Source of the DNA: Pseudomonas frederiksbergensis
GTDB taxonomy: Bacteria > Pseudomonadota > Gammaproteobacteria > Pseudomonadales > Pseudomonadaceae
Reading direction: 5' to 3'
DNA: 64,000 nt
NCBI RefSeq assembly: GCF_003732275.1
Contig: NZ_MOBM01000039.1
Span: 248,001 to 312,000 of the forward strand
The translations under genes and the position numbers were made by a program. Under the pieces are notes generated by a model. That model was given only the letters and a program-made list of their open reading frames with translations, searched no databases and was not told where the DNA came from. Positions 16,324 to 23,506 of this stretch are shown here, one piece after another (the first letter of the stretch is position 1; every line of letters starts with the position of its first letter).

Positions 16324-16361
16324 TTGGTTTTGTGGTGCTACTTAACAATAAGGATCAGGCC

Positions 16362-17327
16362 ATGCGCGCACTGGCTGCATTGAGTCGTTTTGTCGGCAAC
16401 ACTTTCGCTTACTGGGTACTGATTTTCGCCGTCGTGGCGTTTCTGCAGCCGGCCTGGTTCATCGGCTTGAAAGGCGCCATTGTGCCGCTGCTGGGGCTGG
16501 TGATGTTCGGCATGGGCCTGACCCTCAAGCTCGAAGACTTCGCCGAGGTCGCTCGCCATCCGTGGCGCGTGGCACTGGGCGTGGTCGCCCATTTCGTGAT
16601 CATGCCCGGTGTGGCGTGGTTGCTCTGCCAGGTTTTCCACCTGCCACCGGAAATCGCCGTCGGCGTGATTCTGGTCGGCTGCTGCCCAAGCGGCACCTCG
16701 TCGAACGTGATGACCTGGCTGGCGCGTGGCGATCTGGCATTGTCGGTGGCCATTGCCGCCGTCACCACCCTCCTCGCTCCGCTGCTGACCCCGGCACTGA
16801 TCTGGCTGCTGGCCTCGGCCTGGTTGCCGGTATCGTTCATGGAGCTGTTCTGGTCGATCCTGCAAGTCGTGCTGCTGCCGATCGTGCTCGGCGTGGTTGC
16901 CCAGCGGGTACTCGGTGATCGAGTGCGTCACGCGGTAGACGTGTTGCCACTGGTGTCGGTGGTGAGCATCGTGATCATCGTCACTGCCGTAGTGGCTGCC
17001 AGCCAGGCGAAGATTGCCGAATCCGGCCTGCTGATCATGGCCGTGGTGATGTTGCACAACAGCTTCGGTTACTTGCTGGGTTACTTCACCGGGCGCCTGT
17101 TCAACCTGCCACTGGCCCAGCGCAAATCCCTGGCACTGGAAGTAGGCATGCAGAACTCCGGCCTGGGCGCGGCCTTGGCCAGTGCGCACTTCTCGCCGTT
17201 GGCGGCGGTGCCCAGCGCGTTGTTCAGCGTCTGGCACAACATTTCCGGGGCGCTGCTCTCGACGTATTTCCGTCGTATGAGCGAGAAAGAAGATCGGCAA
17301 ATCGCTGCTCAGCAGGCAGCGGATTAA
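16362..17327 (+). CDS. Bile acid:sodium symporter (BASS) family transporter
   Basis: A 321-residue inner-membrane protein with about ten hydrophobic segments. Family hallmarks are GLVMFGMGLTLKLEDFAEV near the N-terminus and the CCPSGTSSNVMTWLARGDL segment, corresponding to the sodium- and substrate-binding crossing. ALEVGMQNSGLGAALA is the second crossing. The true substrate in Pseudomonas is unknown (pantoate and pyruvate-like acids are moved by relatives). The frame reads back to 16224 through the REP pair, but ATG 16362 with TAAGGAT eight bases upstream is the credible start. Confidence 0.93.
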   Translation: MRALAALSRFVGNTFAYWVLIFAVVAFLQPAWFIGLKGAIVPLLGLVMFGMGLTLKLEDFAEVARHPWRVALGVVAHFVIMPGVAWLLCQVFHLPPEIAVGVILVGCCPSGTSSNVMTWLARGDLALSVAIAAVTTLLAPLLTPALIWLLASAWLPVSFMELFWSILQVVLLPIVLGVVAQRVLGDRVRHAVDVLPLVSVVSIVIIVTAVVAASQAKIAESGLLIMAVVMLHNSFGYLLGYFTGRLFNLPLAQRKSLALEVGMQNSGLGAALASAHFSPLAAVPSALFSVWHNISGALLSTYFRRMSEKEDRQIAAQQAAD

Positions 17328-17374
17328 GCCGCAAACTTGATCCTCGGATTAATGATGGGCACTCTATGGCGCAA

Positions 17375-17425
17375 CGCGGGGACGACCTCGCGGCTAGATC
17401 GAATCATTAATCCGGGGACGACCCC
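17375..17425 (+). promoter_or_regulatory. Guanidine-II riboswitch (mini-ykkC)
   Basis: Two small hairpins with the same loop occur in the leader of the SMR exporter gene: CGCGGGGACGACCTCGCG (from 17375) and CCGGGGACGACCCC (17412-17425). The ACGA loops on short GC stems, the 18-base linker and the following GGAGG match the mini-ykkC class, which binds guanidinium through loop-loop kissing and frees the ribosome site. Confidence 0.9.
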
Positions 17426-17446
17426 ATCCATCGATGGAGGTCTTTG

Positions 17447-17761
17447 ATGTCCTGGATCATTCTGTTTTTCGCTGGCCTGTTCGAAGTCGGCTGGGCCGTC
17501 GGCCTGAAATACACCGACGGCTTCAGCCGCCCTCTTCCTACCGCACTGACCATTGCCGCCATGGCGATCAGCCTTGGCCTGCTGGGCCTTGCCATGAAGG
17601 AATTGCCGCTGGGCACGGCCTATGCGGTCTGGACCGGGGTGGGTGCAGTCGGAACGGTGATCGCCGGGATCATTTTGTTTGGTGAATCCATGGCGCTGTT
17701 TCGGCTGGCCAGTGTGGCGTTGATCATTGCCGGCTTGGTAGGGCTCAAGGTTAGCGCTTAG
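17447..17761 (+). CDS. gdx: Guanidinium exporter Gdx (SugE), SMR family
   Basis: A 104-residue, four-helix proton antiporter that exports guanidinium. FAGLFEVGWAVGLKYTDGF contains the membrane-embedded glutamate of the first helix (Glu13), essential for transport. PLGTAYAVWTGVGAVGTVI is the conserved third helix. The length is exact for SugE/Gdx, shorter than EmrE by six residues. ATG 17447 is preferred over TTG 17444, with GGAGG six bases upstream. The guanidine riboswitch ahead of it separates this from a generic quaternary-ammonium exporter. Confidence 0.95.
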   Translation: MSWIILFFAGLFEVGWAVGLKYTDGFSRPLPTALTIAAMAISLGLLGLAMKELPLGTAYAVWTGVGAVGTVIAGIILFGESMALFRLASVALIIAGLVGLKVSA

Positions 17762-17773
17762 GCCACTACCGCT

Positions 17774-17837
17774 TTCGCGAGCAAGCCCGCTCCCACATTT
17801 GACCGCATTCCAATGTGGGAGCGGGCTTGCTCGCGAA
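17774..17837. repeat. Inverted REP pair, family A (GGGCTTGC variant)
   Basis: Arms TTCGCGAGCAAGCCCGCTCC... and its complement, with only a short loop. It lies between the convergent gdx and MFS-acyltransferase genes, where it may act as a bidirectional terminator. Confidence 0.9.
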
Positions 17838-17857
17838 GAGGCCCGCAAAGTCACCGA

Positions 17858-19732
17858 CTATCTAACGGCCCCACGCAATTCCCCTACCAAGCCTTGCAAT
17901 GTCGCCGGTTCAGCCACTTCAACGGCCACCGCCGGCCCCGCCACCAGGGTCACCCGCGACCACAGCCGACGAAACACGCCCTTGTCTGGATCGCGGCTGA
18001 AGAAACTCCCCCACAACCCCTGCAATGCCAGCGGAATCACCGGCACCGGTGTTTCTTCGAGAATCCGCGTCAGCCCTCCCTTGAATTCATTGATCTCGCC
18101 ATCGGCCGTCAACTTGCCTTCTGGAAAAATGCACACCAGCTCACCGTCCTTCAGATACTGGGCGATGCGGGTGAAGGCTTTTTCGTAGATCTGAATGTCT
18201 TCCTGACGTCCGGCAATCGGAATCGTCCCCGCCGTGCGGAAGATGAAGTTCAGGACCGGCAGATTGTAGATTTTGTAATACATCACAAAGCGAATCGGCC
18301 GACGCACTGCGCCGCCAATCAGCAACGCATCGACGAACGACACATGGTTGCAAACCAGCAATGCCGCGCCTTCATCGGGAATCAGCTCCAGGTTGCGATG
18401 TTCGACGCGGTACATGGAATGGCCAAGCAGCCAGATCATGAAGCGCATGCTGAACTCGGGGACGATTTTGAAGATGTAAGCGTTGACGCCGATGTTCAGC
18501 AGCGACACCACCAGGAACAGCTGTGGGATCGACAGCTTGGCGAGGCTCAGCAAGACGATCGACACAATCGCCGAGACCACCATGAACAGGGCGTTAAGAA
18601 TGTTGTTGGCGGCGATCACCCGCGCCCGTTCGTTCTCGACGGTGCGCGACTGGATCAGCGCATACAGCGGCACGATGTAGAAACCGCCGAAAATTCCGAG
18701 CCCGAGGATATCGATCAACACCAGCCAGGCGTGGCCAAACCCCAGGACTTCGATCCAGCCATGGCCGGCAACGCTGTCCGGAATTCCGCCGGAATGCCAC
18801 CACAACAGCAAGCCAAACACCGTCAGACCGAATGAGCCGAACGGCACCAGACCGATCTCGACTTTGCGCCCGGAGAGTTTCTCGCAGAGCATCGAACCCA
18901 GTGCGATCCCGACCGAGAACACCGTAAGAATCAGCGTCACCACGGTCTCGTCGCCGTGCATCCATTCCTTGGCATAGGCCGGGATTTGCGTCAGATAAAT
19001 CGCCCCGACAAACCAGAACCATGAGTTGCCGACGATCGAACGCGATACCGCAGGCGTTTGCCCGAGGCCCAGCTTCAAGGTGGCCCAGGACTGACTGAAA
19101 ATGTTCCAGTTCAGGCGCATTTCCGGCGATGCCGCTACGGCCCGGGGAATGCTGCGGCTGGCCAGATAACCGAGCACGGCGATACCGATGATCGCTGCGG
19201 ACACCACCGGCGCGTAGTTGCTGGAGGACATCATGATCCCGGCACCAATCGTCCCGGCGAGAATCGCCAGGAAGGTGCCCATTTCCACCAGACCGTTGCC
19301 GCCCACCAGCTCTTCTTCGCGCAAAGCCTGCGGCAGGATCGAGTACTTCACCGGCCCGAACAGCGCCGAGTGGGTGCCCATGGCAAACAGCGCCACCAGC
19401 ATCAGCGACAGGTGATCGAACATGAAACCCACCGCACCCACCGTCATGATGACGATTTCCCCGAGCTTGATCAGACGGATCAGTGCGTCCTTGGCGAACT
19501 TTTCCCCGAATTGCCCGGCCAGGGCCGAGAACAGGAAGAACGGCAGGATAAACAGCAACGCACACAGATTGACCCAGATAGAGCGGTCACCTTCGATTGT
19601 CAGCTTGTACAAAATGGCGAGGATCAGCGACTGCTTGAAGATGTTGTCGTTGAAGGCCCCGAGGGACTGCGTGACAAAAAACGGTAAGAAGCGCCGAGTT
19701 CGAAGCAAGGTGAACTGTGAGGGGTGACTCAT
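17858..19732 (-). CDS. MFS transporter fused to a PlsC-type acyltransferase (LplT-Aas-like)
   Basis: A 624-residue membrane protein. Residues 1-400 are a 12-helix major-facilitator domain (SLGAFNDNIFKQSL, GTHSALFGPVKYSILPQ), like LplT, which flips lysophospholipids inward. Residues 430-620 are a glycerolipid acyltransferase: NHVSFVDALLIGG supplies the catalytic NHX4D, IPIAGRQED and FPEG the substrate-binding blocks. In E. coli LplT is separate and Aas carries the acyltransferase with an acyl-ACP synthetase, which is absent here. A role in lysophospholipid repair is likely. ATG 19732 begins the conserved part. Confidence 0.9.
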   Translation of the reverse strand: MSHPSQFTLLRTRRFLPFFVTQSLGAFNDNIFKQSLILAILYKLTIEGDRSIWVNLCALLFILPFFLFSALAGQFGEKFAKDALIRLIKLGEIVIMTVGAVGFMFDHLSLMLVALFAMGTHSALFGPVKYSILPQALREEELVGGNGLVEMGTFLAILAGTIGAGIMMSSSNYAPVVSAAIIGIAVLGYLASRSIPRAVAASPEMRLNWNIFSQSWATLKLGLGQTPAVSRSIVGNSWFWFVGAIYLTQIPAYAKEWMHGDETVVTLILTVFSVGIALGSMLCEKLSGRKVEIGLVPFGSFGLTVFGLLLWWHSGGIPDSVAGHGWIEVLGFGHAWLVLIDILGLGIFGGFYIVPLYALIQSRTVENERARVIAANNILNALFMVVSAIVSIVLLSLAKLSIPQLFLVVSLLNIGVNAYIFKIVPEFSMRFMIWLLGHSMYRVEHRNLELIPDEGAALLVCNHVSFVDALLIGGAVRRPIRFVMYYKIYNLPVLNFIFRTAGTIPIAGRQEDIQIYEKAFTRIAQYLKDGELVCIFPEGKLTADGEINEFKGGLTRILEETPVPVIPLALQGLWGSFFSRDPDKGVFRRLWSRVTLVAGPAVAVEVAEPATLQGLVGELRGAVR

Positions 19733-19819
19733 CTTCCATGTGTCCCTTTGGGTGGCGTGGATACTGTTATTGGAATGTAGAGCGTCGATCCAGGCCACAG
19801 ATTACCTAATCTTTGCAGG

Positions 19820-20971
19820 TTATTTCTTTAATCCTGCAATGCACGGCGAGACAAATAGCTCACCTCGCCACGCCCCCTCCACCGTCCGTTTGGAAACAAG
19901 CAGCCACATCACCGCCAGCATTGCCACCAATACACAACCAAAGACACTGAAAAACGTCAGGTTCAAGGTGCTGGCCAGTTTCAGCGTAGCCAGTGAATAG
20001 ACACCCAGCGGGAAAGTGAAGCCCCACCAGCCGAGGTTGAACGGGATACCGGCGCGCAAGTAACGCACGGTGATCAACAGCGCTATCAGCATCCACCAGA
20101 GCCCGAAGCCCCACAACGTGATGCCGGCCACCAAGCCAAGCCCAGCGGCGATCTCGCCAATACCCGACAGACCGTTGGCGGTAAAGATCGACGGCGCGTC
20201 GGCGCCCAACAGCAACATGCCCAATGCGCCGGTACCGATGGGACCGAGGGCCAGCCAGCTCGAGGCAGCCATGTTTTCGTGGGGCAATTTATGCAACGCC
20301 ATGCGCAGTAACAGGATGGTCAGAATGCTGAATGCCACCGGCAGGGAAAACGCCCAGAGCACGTAGCTGGTCACCAATACCACCAGTTGTGAATGAGCAT
20401 CGGCCAGGTGCGGCGCCAGCAAGCCACCGCTGGCAGCCGCCACTTCCGCCGCCACCACCGGCAACAGCCAGACGGCGGTCATCTGGTCGATGCTGTGCTC
20501 CTGCCGGGTGAACATCATGTAGGGAATCAATACGCCGCAGGCCAGCGACATCGCCACGTCCAGCCACCACAGCACTTCGGCGAGATGAATCACACCGTCA
20601 CCCCAGCGCGGCAAACCGAATATCAGAAAGCCATTGATGATGGTCGCAAGGCCCATGGGAATGGTGCCGAAAAACATCGAAACCGTGGAATGGCCGAAAA
20701 TCCGTCGCGCCTCGTCGAAGAACATGACCCAACGGGCGGCATACATGGCCGTGAACACCACAAACAAGGCGATGTTGAATAGCCACAGGCCTTCGGCAAA
20801 CGCATGCAGACCGGGATTCGACACCGGCAATTGCGCAAGCGCCAGCGCCAATACACCGGTGCCCATAGTCGCCGCGAACCAGTTGGGGGTGAATTGGCGG
20901 ATGGCCTCACGAGGATGCTGCAAATGACTGAGCGGTTTGATACCGGGTTTAACGCTATGGGTGCAGGTCAT
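19820..20971 (-). CDS. TDT family transporter (tellurite/C4-dicarboxylate/sulfite exporter type)
   Basis: A 383-residue inner-membrane protein with about ten helices. FTPNWFAATMGTGVLALALA near the N-terminus and LGPIGTGALGMLLLG further on are the conserved SLAC1/TehA-type channel helices. Relatives include the yeast sulfite pump Ssu1, TehA and MAE1, so the substrate is open. AGGAGTTCACC fixes the start. The upstream 105 bases hold an AT-rich stretch with a CGATATAACCGGTAATATC motif that may be an operator. Confidence 0.88.
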   Translation of the reverse strand: MTCTHSVKPGIKPLSHLQHPREAIRQFTPNWFAATMGTGVLALALAQLPVSNPGLHAFAEGLWLFNIALFVVFTAMYAARWVMFFDEARRIFGHSTVSMFFGTIPMGLATIINGFLIFGLPRWGDGVIHLAEVLWWLDVAMSLACGVLIPYMMFTRQEHSIDQMTAVWLLPVVAAEVAAASGGLLAPHLADAHSQLVVLVTSYVLWAFSLPVAFSILTILLLRMALHKLPHENMAASSWLALGPIGTGALGMLLLGADAPSIFTANGLSGIGEIAAGLGLVAGITLWGFGLWWMLIALLITVRYLRAGIPFNLGWWGFTFPLGVYSLATLKLASTLNLTFFSVFGCVLVAMLAVMWLLVSKRTVEGAWRGELFVSPCIAGLKK

Positions 20972-21076
20972 GGTGAACTCCTGTCCTCTTGTGAGGTGGA
21001 GCTCATGGTAGATCCGAATCGAATATCGATATAACCGGTAATATCTCTAACTGTTATCTGTTTTACAGATATAGCA

Positions 21077-21388
21077 TCAGACGCTGCCTTCAGTCTCGAT
21101 CACCAATATCCTCGCCACACCCAGCGGATGAGCCACATGCTCGGTGCCCACCGACGCATAAAAGATATCGCCGACTTCGAGTAGCGTTTCCTTTTCCAGG
21201 CCTTCTTCGCGATAACGCATCTGCACCTGTCCGTCGAGCACCACGAACACTTCCTGACCGTCGTTGATGTGCCATTTATAGGGCTGATCGGTCCAGTGCA
21301 AACGGGTAGTGATGCCGTTCATGTTGGCGATGTCCAGCGCCGCCCAGGCGCGGTCACCGGTGAAGGATTTGCTGCGGATGATCTTCAT
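21077..21388 (-). CDS. Small single-domain cupin protein
   Basis: A 103-residue beta-barrel protein. The two cupin motifs are partly conserved: HWTDQPYKWHINDGQEVFVVL with G, E and two His candidates, and GDIFYASVGTEHVAHPLG with the closing His. Metal binding is therefore plausible, but a catalytic role is not shown. The frame extends to 21421, yet ATG 21388 begins the conserved MKIIRSKSF. It lies between the TDT and MFS genes on the same strand with 43 bases before it, and may share a transcript with the MFS gene. Confidence 0.8.
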   Translation of the reverse strand: MKIIRSKSFTGDRAWAALDIANMNGITTRLHWTDQPYKWHINDGQEVFVVLDGQVQMRYREEGLEKETLLEVGDIFYASVGTEHVAHPLGVARILVIETEGSV

Positions 21389-21431
21389 GGGTCGGTCCGT
21401 CGAAATGAAATGGCGGCTCAAAGGCTAACGG

Positions 21432-22625
21432 TCATCGAACATCGACGCCACAGACTTTGACAGTCTGCACACGCATCAACCCGACCAGCGCCCCAAGCGA
21501 CAGAATGATCAGCACCGCGCCATAACCATCGGTGGTTGCCACCAGGCCAAAGGTCCGCGTCAGACCGCCAGCCAGCAACGACGGCAAGCAGAACGCCAGG
21601 TAACTGAGCGCATAAAACGCCGACATCAAACCCGCCCGCTCATGAGGCAAGGCCAGCGGCACGATGCTTCGCAAGGCACCCAGGAAACCCGCTCCAAAAC
21701 CGCCGCCCGCCACCAGGGTACCGAAGAAAAACAACGGCAGGCTGGCACTGTGTACCGCCAGCAGAATCAGCGCAACGCCCGCAGGCAGCAGGCTCGCGCC
21801 CAACAGCAAGACTTTGTCGGCCGGCCGATTGCGTAAGGTGTAGATCATTAATGCACCGGTCACTGTCAACACGGCCACCGTAGCCCCACCAATCAGATTC
21901 GAGGTAGACCCAGTGGCGGTCCGCACCAGAGACGGCGCCAGGGAAGCGAAAAAACCACCGAGCGCCCAAACCGCCAGATCTATCGGCAGCACCCGCCACA
22001 GCATACGCCGCGCCTGAATCGGCACATGCAAGGTCGGGCGCAGCGAGGCCCAGGCACCCGATTGCCGTGTGACGCTTTCCGGCAGGCGCCAGACGTACAG
22101 CGCTTGCATCACAAACAGCGCGAACAGCACCCAATAGGTCAATTGCAGCGGCAGCGGCGCAAACTCGGCCAACACGCCGCAGCCCATGGCACCCAGCGCC
22201 ATGCCCAGCAACGGCGCGACGCTGTTGACCATCGGCCCTTGCTGACGGTCGGTGTCCAGCAGCGCCGCACTTAAAACCGCGGTGGCCATGCCCGTGGCAA
22301 AACCCTGCAGGACCCGCGCACTGATCAGCCAGGCGACGCTGTCGGCGTTGATAAACAGCAACATCGCCAGCATGTTCAGCAATACGGCGGTAAAAATCAC
22401 CGGTTTGCGCCCCAGATAATCCGAAAGCGAACCGACCGTGAGCAATGCCGCCAGCAAGCTGAGGGCGTAGACGCCGAAAATCAGGGTCAGGGTCGCTGCC
22501 GAGAACTGCAGGAGTTCTTGATACAAGTGATACAACGGCGTTGGCGCGGTGGAAGCGGCGAGAAAACTGAGTAAGGTGATCGCCAGAAACCACAGGCTGG
22601 AACGGTTTGACGTTAGACGGGACAT
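21432..22625 (-). CDS. MFS efflux transporter under TetR control
   Basis: A 397-residue, 12-helix transporter. The loop after helix 2 is GSLSDYLGRKPV, the family motif A. TPLYHLYQELLQFSAATLTL follows helix 1. It is divergently paired with a TetR regulator across an 18-bp perfect inverted repeat that covers this gene's ribosome site, strong evidence for specific repression. GGAG lies eight bases before ATG 22625. It probably exports a toxic small molecule. The ligand is unknown. Confidence 0.92.
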   Translation of the reverse strand: MSRLTSNRSSLWFLAITLLSFLAASTAPTPLYHLYQELLQFSAATLTLIFGVYALSLLAALLTVGSLSDYLGRKPVIFTAVLLNMLAMLLFINADSVAWLISARVLQGFATGMATAVLSAALLDTDRQQGPMVNSVAPLLGMALGAMGCGVLAEFAPLPLQLTYWVLFALFVMQALYVWRLPESVTRQSGAWASLRPTLHVPIQARRMLWRVLPIDLAVWALGGFFASLAPSLVRTATGSTSNLIGGATVAVLTVTGALMIYTLRNRPADKVLLLGASLLPAGVALILLAVHSASLPLFFFGTLVAGGGFGAGFLGALRSIVPLALPHERAGLMSAFYALSYLAFCLPSLLAGGLTRTFGLVATTDGYGAVLIILSLGALVGLMRVQTVKVCGVDVR

Positions 22626-22626
22626 A

Positions 22627-22671
22627 AGCACACTCCGCAAAAGCTAATTTTTTGCTTTTGCGGAGTGTGCT
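22627..22671. promoter_or_regulatory. 18-bp inverted repeat, probable TetR operator
   Basis: AGCACACTCCGCAAAAGC (22627-22644) and its exact complement (22654-22671) flank nine T/A-rich bases, between the divergent MFS and TetR genes. One arm includes the GGAG of the MFS gene. The size exceeds a typical TetR half-site pair and may bind two dimers. Confidence 0.75.
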
Positions 22672-22716
22672 ACTGGTAAACGCTTAAAGCAAATTCTTTG
22701 TGTTAAGGTCCGCCGC

Positions 22717-23256
22717 ATGGCTATTAAAGAAGGTTTACGTCCTGGTGGCCGCAGCGCCAGGGTGCAAGAGTCGATTCATTCGGCAGTCCGCGCGCTCCTC
22801 GAAAAACAGGATCGCGCGAGCGTGACCGTGCCGCAAATCGCTGCCCGGGCCGGGGTGACGCCGTCGACCATTTACCGACGCTGGGGTGATCTGTCCTCGC
22901 TACTGGCCGACGTCGCCCTCGCCCGCATGCGCCCCGACAGCGAACCGGCCAACACCGGCAGCCTGCGCGGTGACGTGCGGGCCTGGGCGGAGCAGTATCT
23001 GGACGAGATGAGTTCCGAACCCGGGCGGAACATGATGCGCGACGTGCAATCCAGCGCCACGCCGGGCTATTGCGTGACGATCATTGGCGGGCAGTTGGAG
23101 ACGATTCTGAATCGCTATCCCGAGCAGCCGAAGCCAAGTGTCGATCGACTGATCAATATGGTGGTGGCGCCGACGGTGTTTCGCATCCTGTTTGCAGCGC
23201 AGGCGCTGGAGGTTGAAGAGCTGCATCGGTTGATTGATATTGCGTTGAGTCAGTGA
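22717..23256 (+). CDS. TetR/AcrR family repressor
   Basis: A 179-residue regulator. The helix-turn-helix is ASVTVPQIAARAGVTPSTIYRR, written here as VTVPQIAARAGVTPSTIYRR, followed by WGDLSSLLADVA, the standard TetR pattern (about residues 31-60). The C-terminal ligand domain (DEMSSEPGRNMMRDVQSS on) is of the TetR_C type common in Pseudomonas. AAGG lies eight bases before the ATG. It faces the MFS exporter across a large palindrome and probably represses both genes. Confidence 0.92.
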   Translation: MAIKEGLRPGGRSARVQESIHSAVRALLEKQDRASVTVPQIAARAGVTPSTIYRRWGDLSSLLADVALARMRPDSEPANTGSLRGDVRAWAEQYLDEMSSEPGRNMMRDVQSSATPGYCVTIIGGQLETILNRYPEQPKPSVDRLINMVVAPTVFRILFAAQALEVEELHRLIDIALSQ

Positions 23257-23264
23257 GGCCGCTA

Positions 23265-23355
23265 TCGCGAGCAGGCTCGCTCCCACAGTTGATCTTCAAT
23301 AGACACATAAATAGTGACCGGCATGGATCCAATGTGGGAGCGAGCCTGCTCGCGA
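23265..23355. repeat. Inverted REP pair, family A
   Basis: Arms at 23265-23287 and 23333-23355, consensus sequence. It lies directly after the TetR stop. The remaining bases to 23506 show no gene. Confidence 0.9.
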
Positions 23356-23506
23356 TGAAGCCCACACAGGCACCAAAGATCTGACGGTCTCCCAACCTGC
23401 GACACCCCACCACGCCACGACCTTGGTCGACACTGACTAACTCAAGCGGTCATGCGAGACTGTCCTGACCGGGCGGAGTCCCGGATGTCTTTTGTCTGGA
23501 GTTCCC

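Noticed and set aside
16224..16361. Longer N-terminus for the BASS transporter
   Set aside because: The extra codons are REP sequence, and a good ribosome site and family start are at 16362.
21055..21071. TATCTGT/ACAGATA hairpin as a terminator of the cupin gene
   Set aside because: There is no T-run on the relevant strand. It might be a weak operator at most.
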